Made by a program: the position numbers and the translations under genes
From: a bacterium
Lineage (GTDB): Bacteria > Ratteibacteria > UBA8468 > B48-G9 > DSTR01
Length of the DNA stretch: 64,000 nt
NCBI GenBank assembly: GCA_029551285.1
Contig: JAKPFT010000044.1
Location: 1-64,000, forward strand
Reading direction: 5' to 3'
The notes under the pieces: generated by a model
What the model was told of the DNA's origin: nothing
Seen by the model: the letters and a program-made list of their open reading frames with translations, nothing else
Databases searched by the model: none
Part shown: positions 1-7,217 of the stretch, piece after piece
How positions within the stretch are numbered: the first letter of the stretch is position 1
Layout of the letters: the number at the start of each line of letters is the position of its first letter

Positions 1-123
1 TCTGAGCTCGCCTCTGGGCGAGCGAGTTCGCCGAGCAACCGATTTCGGCGTAGTCCTTGTCTGTGCCGGAGCAGCTTGAGTGAGCCAGTTCGTTCCCTTT
101 CTTTTCATTCCTCTTTCATTCAT
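1..123 (-). CDS. 5' end of a gene following exbD (partial, unrecognised)
   Basis: An open frame runs off the left edge of the window. It can start at the ATG at 123, which overlaps the exbD stop codon, or at the in-frame ATG at 108. A GAGG-like sequence lies just before the second ATG, though very close to it. About 36-41 codons are visible. They are basic and rich in Thr, Pro and Arg, with no membrane segment. Its place after exbB-exbD suggests a TonB-like or other energy-transduction partner, but the visible residues do not show the usual TonB N-terminal anchor, so the function is open. Real coding status is uncertain. Confidence 0.3.
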   Translation of the reverse strand, partial: MNERGMKRKGTNWLTQAAPAQTRTTPKSVARRTRSPRGELR

Positions 124-550
124 TTTTTGACACTACCTCTCTTTCTGCTGGTTCGGCCTGTGTGGCCAGGCCAACCAGGCTTACTTCTGCCCTTTTTACT
201 ATATCAAGCACTCTGGCCAGTTCGCCGTAGGAGATTTGCTCGTCACCCTTGACCACCACCATCAGGTCCGGGTCCCTGACTTTTCTTTCTTTGAGAGAAC
301 TAAACAATTGCTCTGCTGTGACCGGCACGCCTCCTAAGTAGTAAACGCCGCCAGGCGCCACCGTGAGTACAACCATCTTTTCCGCGCTGATGCGGGATGG
401 AGAAGTTGTGGGTAGTTTTACTTCCAGCCCCTGCTCAATAAACGGGGAAATCATCAGCAGGACTACCACCAGAGTGAGAGCGATATCCACCAGGTTGGTG
501 ATGTTAATCGGCGGGAAAGGCGGAGCCGTAATCATCTTCCTGACACTCAT
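116..550 (-). CDS. exbD: ExbD/TolR biopolymer transport protein
   Basis: A 144-residue inner-membrane protein of the ExbD/TolR family, which with ExbB/TolQ forms a proton-driven motor powering outer-membrane uptake or envelope integrity. One membrane segment spans roughly residues 18-38 and carries the conserved proton-path Asp (Asp22, in NLVDIALTL). It is followed by a periplasmic domain of normal length. It directly follows exbB with a 4-base ATGA-type overlap, so the two are translationally coupled. ExbD and TolR cannot be separated from sequence alone, and no Pal, TolB or TonB gene is visible to decide. Confidence 0.9.
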   Translation of the reverse strand: MSVRKMITAPPFPPINITNLVDIALTLVVVLLMISPFIEQGLEVKLPTTSPSRISAEKMVVLTVAPGGVYYLGGVPVTAEQLFSSLKERKVRDPDLMVVVKGDEQISYGELARVLDIVKRAEVSLVGLATQAEPAEREVVSKNE

Positions 551-1161
551 GGTTTTCCCTGTTTAGTGAGAATACTGGCCACTTCCGGAAGAATGGCGTC
601 CAGGTAACCGGCTAACTTTTTCAATGACTCGCTGAAATAACTGTAGCCAACAGCCGCGGGAATAGCGACCACCAGACCGATAACCGTGGTTACCAGGGCC
701 TCAGCCACTCCGGAGGCGACCACTTTGATGGAGGAAGAACCGGTCAGGTACATGTTGTGGAAGGCAATCAGCAGCCCCCAGACAGTACCTAAAAGGCCGA
801 GAAACGGTGCGACCGTGGCAATCGCGGCCAGAAAACTGATATTGCTGCCCAGGGTCTCCACTTCCCGCAGCGCGACCTTTTCCAGATGAGGAATTAGTTT
901 TTCTTCGGGCAGGTTTTCTTTCTTAAGGAAGTTTTCTCCGAAGGTGAAGACCTGCTGCAGCGGGGAAATTTCTTCCGGGAGCCACTGGCCGGTTAGCAGT
1001 GCCTGCTCAAAGTTTCTGTGCCTTCGCTGAATGCGCCGCAGCAGGATAAATTTCTCAATCATAATCCACCAGGAGACCACAGAAAGTAATGCCAGGACCA
1101 GAAGGTCAAGTTTTCCAGCCCAGTCGCAGTGACGCCACGACGCCAGCAGGATAGTACCCAT
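547..1161 (-). CDS. exbB: ExbB/TolQ-type motor protein (MotA/TolQ/ExbB family)
   Basis: About 204 residues with three membrane segments: one near residues 18-34 (ending in WWIMIEKF), then a pair around 105-135 and 145-175. This is the ExbB/TolQ pattern, with the family-typical GLLGTVWGLL stretch in the second segment. The protein forms the pentameric stator around ExbD. I chose the ATG at 1161 rather than an upstream TTG at 1212 because a strong promoter (TTGACG, 17-bp spacer, TATCCT) sits between them, with its -10 box 7 bases before this ATG. The TTG reading would place the promoter inside the gene. There is no ribosome-binding site before 1161, so the message is probably leaderless. It overlaps exbD by 4 bases. 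Confidence 0.9.
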   Translation of the reverse strand: MGTILLASWRHCDWAGKLDLLVLALLSVVSWWIMIEKFILLRRIQRRHRNFEQALLTGQWLPEEISPLQQVFTFGENFLKKENLPEEKLIPHLEKVALREVETLGSNISFLAAIATVAPFLGLLGTVWGLLIAFHNMYLTGSSSIKVVASGVAEALVTTVIGLVVAIPAAVGYSYFSESLKKLAGYLDAILPEVASILTKQGKP

Positions 1162-1168
1162 AAGATTA

Positions 1169-1197
1169 AGGATAACAGTTTCTCCTGCAGGCGTCAA
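1169..1197 (-). promoter_or_regulatory. Sigma-70-type promoter of exbB-exbD
   Basis: On the minus strand, TTGACG (1197-1192) is followed by a 17-base spacer and TATCCT (1174-1169). The predicted transcript start is about 1162, one base before the exbB ATG. The match to consensus is good in both boxes with optimal spacing. It lies inside the open frame of the alternative TTG start, which argues against that start. Confidence 0.65.
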
Positions 1198-1270
1198 TTT
1201 GACCCGCGGCAAAACGTTGACTACAATAAGTCTGCCTTCTGGACGCCGACAGGAAGAGCAGGGTCAATCC

Positions 1271-2050
1271 ATGGAAAAACTGTTTTCCTTTGTTCTGGGA
1301 CTGGTGCTGGGTAGTTTTGCCAACGTGTGCATTTATCGTTTACCCAAAGGGCGTTCCATCGTGAGCCCCGGGTCCCAGTGTCCGGCCTGTGGCCATTCAA
1401 TTCCCTGGTACGATAATATCCCCTTGCTCAGCTGGCTGCTTCTCAAAGGCCGGTGTCGCTTCTGTCACGGCGAGATTTCCTGGCGATATTTTCTGGTGGA
1501 GCTGTTGACGGGAATTCTGTTTCTTGGTCTTTACCTCAAGTGTGGTTTCTCCTGGCAGTTTGCGGCCCTGGGAGTTTTTGTTCTCTCCCTGGTAATTGTT
1601 TCCTTCATTGACCTTGATACCTTCTTTATTCCGGATGTCATTGTCCTGCCCGGGATCCTTCTGGGACTGGTCGGGGCCGTTTTAATTCCCGGCTATTTTT
1701 CGGAGATGGACAGGTTGTCCCGCGCTCTCTATTCCCTGACCGGCCTTTTTTCCGGAGGTGGGTTGCTCTGGCTCATCGCCATCTTTGGTCGGCTGGCCTA
1801 CAAGAAGGATGCGATGGGCGGCGGAGATGTGAAACTTCTGGCCATGATCGGTGCTTACCTTGGCTGGAAAAGTGTGTTGATTACGCTTTTTTTTGCTGCT
1901 CTGCTGGGTAGTATCATCAGCCTGGTTCTGATTGCCCTGAAAGTAAAGAAAATGGATGATTACATCCCCTTTGGACCATATCTTGCTCTGGGTGCGGTTG
2001 TCGCCCTGGCCTGGAAGGGTTATACTTTCTACGGTTTCCTTATCCCTTGA
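1271..2050 (+). CDS. pilD: Prepilin peptidase (A24 family leader peptidase/N-methyltransferase)
   Basis: An integral membrane aspartic protease that cleaves and N-methylates type IV prepilins and type II secretion pseudopilins. The 259-residue protein has the N-terminal GSFANVCIYRLP motif. A zinc-ribbon methyltransferase region with two CxxC pairs follows (CPAC near residue 38 and CRFC near 63). The two catalytic Asp regions are FIDLDTFFIPD and MGGGDVK. Multiple membrane segments follow. The start is the ATG at 1271, preceded by AGCAGGG at 7 bases; an upstream in-frame codon would only add non-conserved sequence. It is divergent from exbB and heads a six-gene run. No pilin genes are seen here. 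Confidence 0.93.
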   Translation: MEKLFSFVLGLVLGSFANVCIYRLPKGRSIVSPGSQCPACGHSIPWYDNIPLLSWLLLKGRCRFCHGEISWRYFLVELLTGILFLGLYLKCGFSWQFAALGVFVLSLVIVSFIDLDTFFIPDVIVLPGILLGLVGAVLIPGYFSEMDRLSRALYSLTGLFSGGGLLWLIAIFGRLAYKKDAMGGGDVKLLAMIGAYLGWKSVLITLFFAALLGSIISLVLIALKVKKMDDYIPFGPYLALGAVVALAWKGYTFYGFLIP

Positions 2051-2080
2051 AGAAGTAGGGAGGAAGACAGGGTATCTGCT

Positions 2081-2620
2081 ATGAGTTACACCAGTATTCT
2101 CCTGGTCAAGGAATTTTTCTCCCTTCATGGCTTTCTGGCTCTTCCTTACGAGGACATCCTTCTGGTTAAAAACTCAAACCCGGGAAAGGGCGGGACCCGG
2201 TCATACCTTATGGAAATTGAAGATGTGCTGAGGATAGAGCAGGCCGTTGTCAAGCCGGTGGCCTGGCACACCCTTAAGTTTGTGCCGTCGGTGCTGAAGC
2301 AGTCGCCGGAGATTTTCCGATTTCTGGAGGGAGATTTCCTCAGCCTGACAAAAAAGGTTTTCAGCGCAGAGGGCTTCAGTCGCGTTCTGGTAATTCCGGG
2401 TTTGCCTGCTTCTTCAGAACTGAAGGAACAATCAATTACCTATCTCAAGGAAAAGGGAATTGACGGAGTGATTTGTTTCCCCACGGTTCTGGCGGCGCTC
2501 ATCAAAAAGATTAATCCGCGGCGCGTTTATCTTTCGCAGACGAACGAACTCCTGCGCATTCTTAAGTTTTACGAGTTTTTCAAAGAGGAGCAACCGTCGC
2601 TACCGTTCAGGGGAAAATGA
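2081..2620 (+). CDS. Conserved-looking protein of unknown function upstream of recG
   Basis: A 179-residue protein I do not recognise. It opens with VKEFFSLHGFLALPYEDILLVKN, which resembles the first strand-helix part of small nuclease-like domains of uncultured bacteria, but no catalytic motif is clear. The second half contains a hydrophobic strand (VLVIPGLP) and an amphipathic region and ends in a basic tail with a short LPF peptide. It lies 30 bases after pilD and its stop overlaps the recG start (ATGA), so it is coupled to recG. This suggests, but does not prove, a DNA-related role. Base composition and codon use look like the neighbours. Confidence 0.7.
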   Translation: MSYTSILLVKEFFSLHGFLALPYEDILLVKNSNPGKGGTRSYLMEIEDVLRIEQAVVKPVAWHTLKFVPSVLKQSPEIFRFLEGDFLSLTKKVFSAEGFSRVLVIPGLPASSELKEQSITYLKEKGIDGVICFPTVLAALIKKINPRRVYLSQTNELLRILKFYEFFKEEQPSLPFRGK

Positions 2621-4656
2621 GTTTCGGACTGAAGACACCACTTCACTGTTTACCCTCGGTCGGTGAGAAACGTCGTCATTACCTCGACCGGCTGGGTCTG
2701 GTAACCGTAGAGGATTTGCTCTTTTTCTTTCCGCGGCGCTACCACGATTTACGCAATTTCAAAAAAATTTCTCAGTTGATTCCCGGGGAAACGGCTTCGG
2801 TGAAAGGTAAAGTGCTGGTCAGGGAAGAGAAAAAAATTCACCCGAGATTTGGCTACCTGAAAGTGGCCGTCCACGACGGCAGCGGAGTTCTTTTTCTGAC
2901 CTTTTTTAACCAGGTTTATCTGAAAAATGTTTTTCTGCCGGAAAAGGAGTTTTTTATCAACGGCAAAGTGGAATTTTACCGGGGAGAGATGCAGATGGTC
3001 AACCCGGTTTACGAGGAAGTGCGTGGTACAAGGCACGACTGGCTGCTACCGGTTTATCCCCTGACCCGGGGCCTGACCATGACCTACCTTCGGCGGCTGG
3101 TCAAACTGGTGCTCAGGAATCTTCAGGATTATCCAGGAGAACTGCTCTCCCTGAAAAAGCGACAGGAACTGAATCTGGCCAACATCCGTTTTGCTCTGGC
3201 CAATATTCATTTCCCACGCTCCGACATAGAACTGGAAAAGGCCAGGGATTATCTTATCTTCCACGAGTTCTTCCGCCTTCAGTTAGGGCTGGTTTTTAAG
3301 AAAAAGACAGAGCAAAGCAGGACCAGGCAAACTTCCGAGGCGGCCGGAGTTGACGCCGGGGTTATTGAAGAATTTGAAAGGCTACTTCCTTTCACGCTCA
3401 CCGGCGGTCAAAAGCAGGTGATGGCTGAGGTCCTTCAGGACCTGGTCGGGGGTAAACTGGTGCAGCGTCTGGTTCAGGGAGAAGTGGGATGCGGCAAGAC
3501 TACCGTAGCCATGTTTGTTCTCTGGCTTTTCGCCAGAAGTGGAGGGCAGGGGGTTTTCCTGAGTCCGACGGAAATTCTGGCAGAGCAACATTTTCTTAAC
3601 TGGCAGGAATTTTTTCTGAAACAGGGTATTCCGGTAACGTTGCTGGTGGGCGAGCTGCCCGGCAGGGAAAAGAAAAACATTCTTGAAGGACTTCGAGATG
3701 GCCGCATCAAGATTGCCATCGGCACCCATGCCCTTCTGGCGGAAGAGGTAAACTTTCGTGCTCTGAAAGTAGCTGTGGTGGACGAACAGCATAAGTTCGG
3801 GGTGAAACAGCGGGAAAAGTTGAGAGAAAAAGGGGAAGAGGTCCACTACCTGGTTCTGAGTGCGACCCCCATTCCGCGAAGCATTGCTTTAACCTTTTAC
3901 GGGACGATGGATTTTTCCATTTTAGGAGGCCTGCCGAAAGGTGAGCGACGCGTGTCCACTTACCTGGTTCCGGCTCAAGAGAAAGAGGCTGTCTATCAAT
4001 TTATCGGGGAACAACTTCACCAGTGCTGCCAGGGATACCTGGTAACACCGGCTATTTCCGGAAATGAGGATATTCAGTCGGCTGTTCGGGAGTTCCATTA
4101 TCTGAGCCAGCGGCTGCCGGCAGAGAGAATTGGGTTAATTCATGGCCGTCTGGACAGGCTGGAACAGGAAAATTTGCTGGAGCGGTTTCGGCGGAAGGAA
4201 CTTTATCTTCTGGTCTCCACCAGCGTGGTGGAATCAGGCCTTGACGTTCCGGAAGCAAGTTTCATCATTATTGACCAGGCTGAACGTTTCGGGCTGGCGC
4301 AGTTGCACCAGTTACGGGGCAGGGTCGGTCGCAGCGGACAGACCGGGTATTGTTTTCTGGTGGTTTACAGCCAGGAGAAAGAAGTGATAGAGCGGCTGGA
4401 GAATTTTCTTCAGGTGGAGACCGGGCTGGAAGTTGCCGAGATGGACCTTAAAATTCGCGGCCCAGGAGACGTGCTGGGTACCAGACAACACGGGATTCTG
4501 CCTTTAAGAATTGGCAATATCGTTTCGGACCTGAAGATGTTAGACCTGGCCCGTCAGGAGGCCGAACGTATTTTCCGGGAGGACCCGGAGCTGAAACAGC
4601 CACAGCATTCAGCCATCAGAGATTACTTAACCGAGATGAAAATTTATGGAGCCTGA
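2617..4656 (+). CDS. recG: ATP-dependent DNA helicase RecG
   Basis: A 679-residue superfamily 2 helicase that reverses stalled replication forks and branch-migrates Holliday junctions; length matches the family. Order: N-terminal wedge/OB domain (to about residue 220, with FFPRRYHDLR near 37), then the helicase core. The core has Walker A GEVGCGKTT near residue 290, motif II DEQHKFG near 390, motif III LSATPIPRS, and the C-terminal RFGLAQLHQLRGRVGRSG signature near residue 560. The start ATG overlaps the stop of the preceding unknown gene, and the end overlaps the next gene by 11 bases. Confidence 0.97.
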   Translation: MSFGLKTPLHCLPSVGEKRRHYLDRLGLVTVEDLLFFFPRRYHDLRNFKKISQLIPGETASVKGKVLVREEKKIHPRFGYLKVAVHDGSGVLFLTFFNQVYLKNVFLPEKEFFINGKVEFYRGEMQMVNPVYEEVRGTRHDWLLPVYPLTRGLTMTYLRRLVKLVLRNLQDYPGELLSLKKRQELNLANIRFALANIHFPRSDIELEKARDYLIFHEFFRLQLGLVFKKKTEQSRTRQTSEAAGVDAGVIEEFERLLPFTLTGGQKQVMAEVLQDLVGGKLVQRLVQGEVGCGKTTVAMFVLWLFARSGGQGVFLSPTEILAEQHFLNWQEFFLKQGIPVTLLVGELPGREKKNILEGLRDGRIKIAIGTHALLAEEVNFRALKVAVVDEQHKFGVKQREKLREKGEEVHYLVLSATPIPRSIALTFYGTMDFSILGGLPKGERRVSTYLVPAQEKEAVYQFIGEQLHQCCQGYLVTPAISGNEDIQSAVREFHYLSQRLPAERIGLIHGRLDRLEQENLLERFRRKELYLLVSTSVVESGLDVPEASFIIIDQAERFGLAQLHQLRGRVGRSGQTGYCFLVVYSQEKEVIERLENFLQVETGLEVAEMDLKIRGPGDVLGTRQHGILPLRIGNIVSDLKMLDLARQEAERIFREDPELKQPQHSAIRDYLTEMKIYGA

Positions 4657-5323
4657 AATAGCCGTTGTTCTTCCCGCTCACAATGAAGCCCGGACGATTG
4701 GCCAACTGGTTTCCCGGCTGAAAGAGACCTTTCACCTGGTGGTGGTGGTAGACGATGGTTCCCGGGACGACACCGGAAAACTGGCTGCTCGGGCCGGAGC
4801 CGTTGTTATCCGGCACCAGACCTGCCAGGGTAAAGGCGCTGCGCTGAAGACCGGTTTTCAGCAGGTCATCAAAGCAGGTGTTAAGGCGGTCCTGACCATG
4901 GACGCTGACGGACAACACTCTGTTGAAGAAACACGGCTGTTTCTAACTGCCTGGAGGGAGCGCCCGGAGGTGGACCTCTGGTTAGGTCGGAGAAATCTCC
5001 GGGCCAGCCGAATGCCCTTTCTGCGCAGGTTAACCAACCGTTTAATGTCCCTGATGATTTCTTTGCTGGCCGGCCAGTTCATCCCTGACACTCAGAACGG
5101 ATTTCGTTTAATTAAAAGAGAGGTAATTGAGATCGTGAAACTGGTAACCAACCACTTTGAAACAGAATCAGAACTGCTGCTGAAGGCTGCCTGGCAGGGT
5201 TTTCGCATCGCCTCTGTTCCGGTGGCGACGCTTTACGGCCAGGAAAAAAGCAAGATACAGCCCCTTCGGGATACGGGACGATTTTTTCTGATGCTCTTCA
5301 GGTTACTGACAGCGAGGAACTAG
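4646..5323 (+). CDS. Family 2 glycosyltransferase (polyprenyl-phosphate mannosyl/glucosyltransferase-like)
   Basis: A 225-residue GT-A enzyme of the dolichol-phosphate-mannose-synthase type. Motifs in order: LPAHNEARTIG at the N-terminus, VVDDGSRDDT near residue 35, the metal-binding TMDADGQH near 85, DTQNGFRLI near 148, and an acidic FETESELLLKA near 165. It has no C-terminal membrane domain, so it is probably a soluble or peripheral sugar transferase to a lipid carrier. It overlaps the end of recG by 11 bases and is immediately followed by pcm. The donor sugar cannot be told from sequence. Confidence 0.85.
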   Translation: MEPEIAVVLPAHNEARTIGQLVSRLKETFHLVVVVDDGSRDDTGKLAARAGAVVIRHQTCQGKGAALKTGFQQVIKAGVKAVLTMDADGQHSVEETRLFLTAWRERPEVDLWLGRRNLRASRMPFLRRLTNRLMSLMISLLAGQFIPDTQNGFRLIKREVIEIVKLVTNHFETESELLLKAAWQGFRIASVPVATLYGQEKSKIQPLRDTGRFFLMLFRLLTARN

Positions 5324-6010
5324 GTGAAAGTTCTTCAGGGAAAAGGGGAAGACCGTTTTTCTCAGGAGCGGGAGGCCATGGTCCAGGAACAGTTGATTAC
5401 CAGGGGAATTCATGACGGTCGCGTTCTGGAGGCTTTCCGGAAGGTGAAGAGAGAACTTTTTGTTCCAGAAAATATGGTCGGCTCTGCGTACGACGATAGT
5501 CCCCTTCCCATTGGCGAGGGGCAGACCATCAGTCAGCCGTACATGGTGGCTCTGATGACCGAGGCGCTGGGGTTGAAGGGTGGAGAAAAAGTTCTGGAGA
5601 TAGGTACCGGCAGCGGATATCAGACAGCGATTTTGTGCGAACTGGCCAGAGATGTTTACTCGGTAGAGAGACTGCCCACTTTAGCGGAAAGGGCCAGGAA
5701 AATTCTAGAGGAGTGCGGCTATCGGGTGCACCTGAAAGTGGGTGACGGGAGCCTGGGCTGGCCAGAGTTTGCTCCTTATGAAGCAATTGTGGTCACCGCC
5801 GGGGGGCCTAAGATTCCAGAAAGCCTTTTGCGCCAGTTGAAGGATGGCGGGCGGCTGGTGATGCCGGTGGGAGACCGCTTCATTCAGGAACTTTTGGTGG
5901 TGACCAGATCTGGTCAGAGGCTGGAAAAACAAAGCCTGGGCGGCTGCAAGTTTGTGCCCCTGAAGGGCAAGGAGGGGTGGGATTCCACCGGGGAAGAGGA
6001 ATATCAATGA
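5324..6010 (+). CDS. pcm: Protein-L-isoaspartate O-methyltransferase
   Basis: A 228-residue cytosolic repair enzyme that methylates isoaspartyl residues with S-adenosylmethionine. Seen motifs: REAMVQEQL, the substrate-side DSPLPIGEGQTISQPYMVA, the SAM-binding VLEIGTGSGYQTA near residue 90, and a C-terminal FVPLKGKEGW typical of the family. The start is GTG at 5324, which directly follows the upstream stop; a later in-frame ATG exists at residue 19 but would remove residues usually present. Its stop overlaps the next gene (ATGA). Confidence 0.94.
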   Translation: MKVLQGKGEDRFSQEREAMVQEQLITRGIHDGRVLEAFRKVKRELFVPENMVGSAYDDSPLPIGEGQTISQPYMVALMTEALGLKGGEKVLEIGTGSGYQTAILCELARDVYSVERLPTLAERARKILEECGYRVHLKVGDGSLGWPEFAPYEAIVVTAGGPKIPESLLRQLKDGGRLVMPVGDRFIQELLVVTRSGQRLEKQSLGGCKFVPLKGKEGWDSTGEEEYQ

Positions 6011-6456
6011 AACAGCATCTGATAGTGGTTATCTTAGGGATGCTGCCCATTTCCGAGTTGCGGGGCGCCATTCCTTACGGACTGGGTTGCGGGCTATCCC
6101 TGGAGAAGGTGGTTGCCCTGGCGATTTTAGGAAATTTCATTCCGGTAATTCCCCTCTTTCTTTTTCTGAAGCAACTCTTAGATTATTTGAAACACTGGTC
6201 TTTTGGAAGGAAAATGGCTGACTGGCTGGTGCACAGAACCCTGAGCCAGTCCAGGGTGGTGGAAGTTTACAAGACTTTAGGACTGCTTATCTTTGTAGGT
6301 ATTCCTCTGCCGATGACCGGTGCCTGGACCGGAACGATGGCTGCAGTGTTGCTGGGGATGAGTTTTCGTGATTGCTTGATTGGTGTAACAGGCGGTATTC
6401 TGATGGCTGCGGTCATCGTTTCCCTGGTCAGTCTCGGCCTGATCTCTCTCTTCTGA
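6007..6456 (+). CDS. Small membrane protein, COG2426 / Sm_multidrug_ex family
   Basis: A 149-residue inner-membrane protein of the family annotated as small multidrug export proteins, whose real role is not established. Family hallmarks are visible: LPISELRGAIPYG at residues 15-27, NFIPVIPLFLF, and PLPMTGAWTG near residue 102. There are about four hydrophobic segments. The ATG at 6007 overlaps the pcm stop and is preceded by GGGGAAGAGGA; upstream in-frame codons would be non-conserved. It is the last gene of the pilD run and converges on the MgtC-like gene. Confidence 0.82.
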   Translation: MKQHLIVVILGMLPISELRGAIPYGLGCGLSLEKVVALAILGNFIPVIPLFLFLKQLLDYLKHWSFGRKMADWLVHRTLSQSRVVEVYKTLGLLIFVGIPLPMTGAWTGTMAAVLLGMSFRDCLIGVTGGILMAAVIVSLVSLGLISLF

Positions 6457-6467
6457 AAGTTGTGGAC

Positions 6468-7142
6468 TCAATGCCAGTCCACCATCACCACGCCAGGGTA
6501 AGAAGCCAGCCGGTCCACGATTTCATGCCTGTCGTAAGGGCCGCGGTGTCTCAGGGTCACTCGGTAGGTGGTCTTTTTTTCTGAAACTTCCCGGGTGACT
6601 CCCACCGAAAGAATAGTGAAGTTTTCTTTCAAAAGGAATTGTCTCAGGGTAGCAAATTCTGTTTGAGCCTCTGCCAGACTAACCCGGAGATAGTGATACT
6701 CATCCCTGGGAATTTTGCGCTCTACCAGTTTGAGTAAATTCAGGGTAATCAGGGAAAGTCCGGTGGTCAGGAGGGAGAGCAGGTAATGACCGCAGCCCAC
6801 AGTTAGGCTGATTGCCATGGCGGCCCAGAGACAGGCTGCGGTGGTCAGTCCCCGGACCCGCTGGGCATCTTTCACAATAGCGCCGGCCCCGAGGAAACCG
6901 ATACCGGTGACAACTCCGTAAGCAATCCTGGCCGGGTCAATGGAAATTCGCGGGTCAGCCTGTCCGAGGAAAATTTCGTGGATGCGAAGGGAAGTAATCA
7001 TAATTGCGGCCGTACCCAGGCCCACCAGGATTGTGGTCCGCAAGCCGGCTTCGCGTCCGTGACGTTCTCTTTCCCAGCCGATGATGCCGCTGCAGAGACC
7101 AGCCAGAAACAACCTCAGACTCCATTCCCATTCAGAAGTCAT
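6468..7142 (-). CDS. MgtC/SapB family membrane protein
   Basis: A 224-residue protein. The N-terminal half is the MgtC membrane domain, with GIIGWERERHGREAGLRT near residue 20, GFLGAGAIVK near residue 90 and RGLTTAACLWAAMA near 100. The C-terminal half (about 140-224) is a small cytosolic ACT-like domain. Family members are linked to Mg2+ homeostasis and, in pathogens, to control of the ATP synthase; function here is inferred only. Start ATG at 7142 has a GGAAAGAGACAGG leader. It is divergent from rpoN and shares the -10 region between them. Confidence 0.9.
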   Translation of the reverse strand: MTSEWEWSLRLFLAGLCSGIIGWERERHGREAGLRTTILVGLGTAAIMITSLRIHEIFLGQADPRISIDPARIAYGVVTGIGFLGAGAIVKDAQRVRGLTTAACLWAAMAISLTVGCGHYLLSLLTTGLSLITLNLLKLVERKIPRDEYHYLRVSLAEAQTEFATLRQFLLKENFTILSVGVTREVSEKKTTYRVTLRHRGPYDRHEIVDRLASYPGVVMVDWH

Positions 7143-7180
7143 GCCTGTCTCTTTCCGTTAACTGGTTTTTCCTGCCTTTG

Positions 7181-7190
7181 TGGTATTATA
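7181..7190. promoter_or_regulatory. Overlapping divergent -10 elements between mgtC-like gene and rpoN
   Basis: On the plus strand TGG followed by TATTAT (7184-7189) is an extended -10 pointing to rpoN. On the minus strand the same bases read TATAAT (7190-7185) towards the MgtC-like gene. No good -35 box is seen for either. Because the two -10 boxes overlap, the two promoters should compete. Confidence 0.4.
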
Positions 7191-7217
7191 TCACAGAGCA
7201 CAAAGGATGAAAGCAGA

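Noticed and set aside
1-45. GC-rich hairpin (CTCGCC/GGCGAG) at the left edge as a terminator
   Set aside because: No T-run follows on either strand, and an open frame passes through it.
6978-7217. Upstream extension of the rpoN reading frame
   Set aside because: It lies opposite the MgtC-like gene and has no sigma-54 similarity. The ATG at 7218 with AAAGGATG gives the normal N-terminus.
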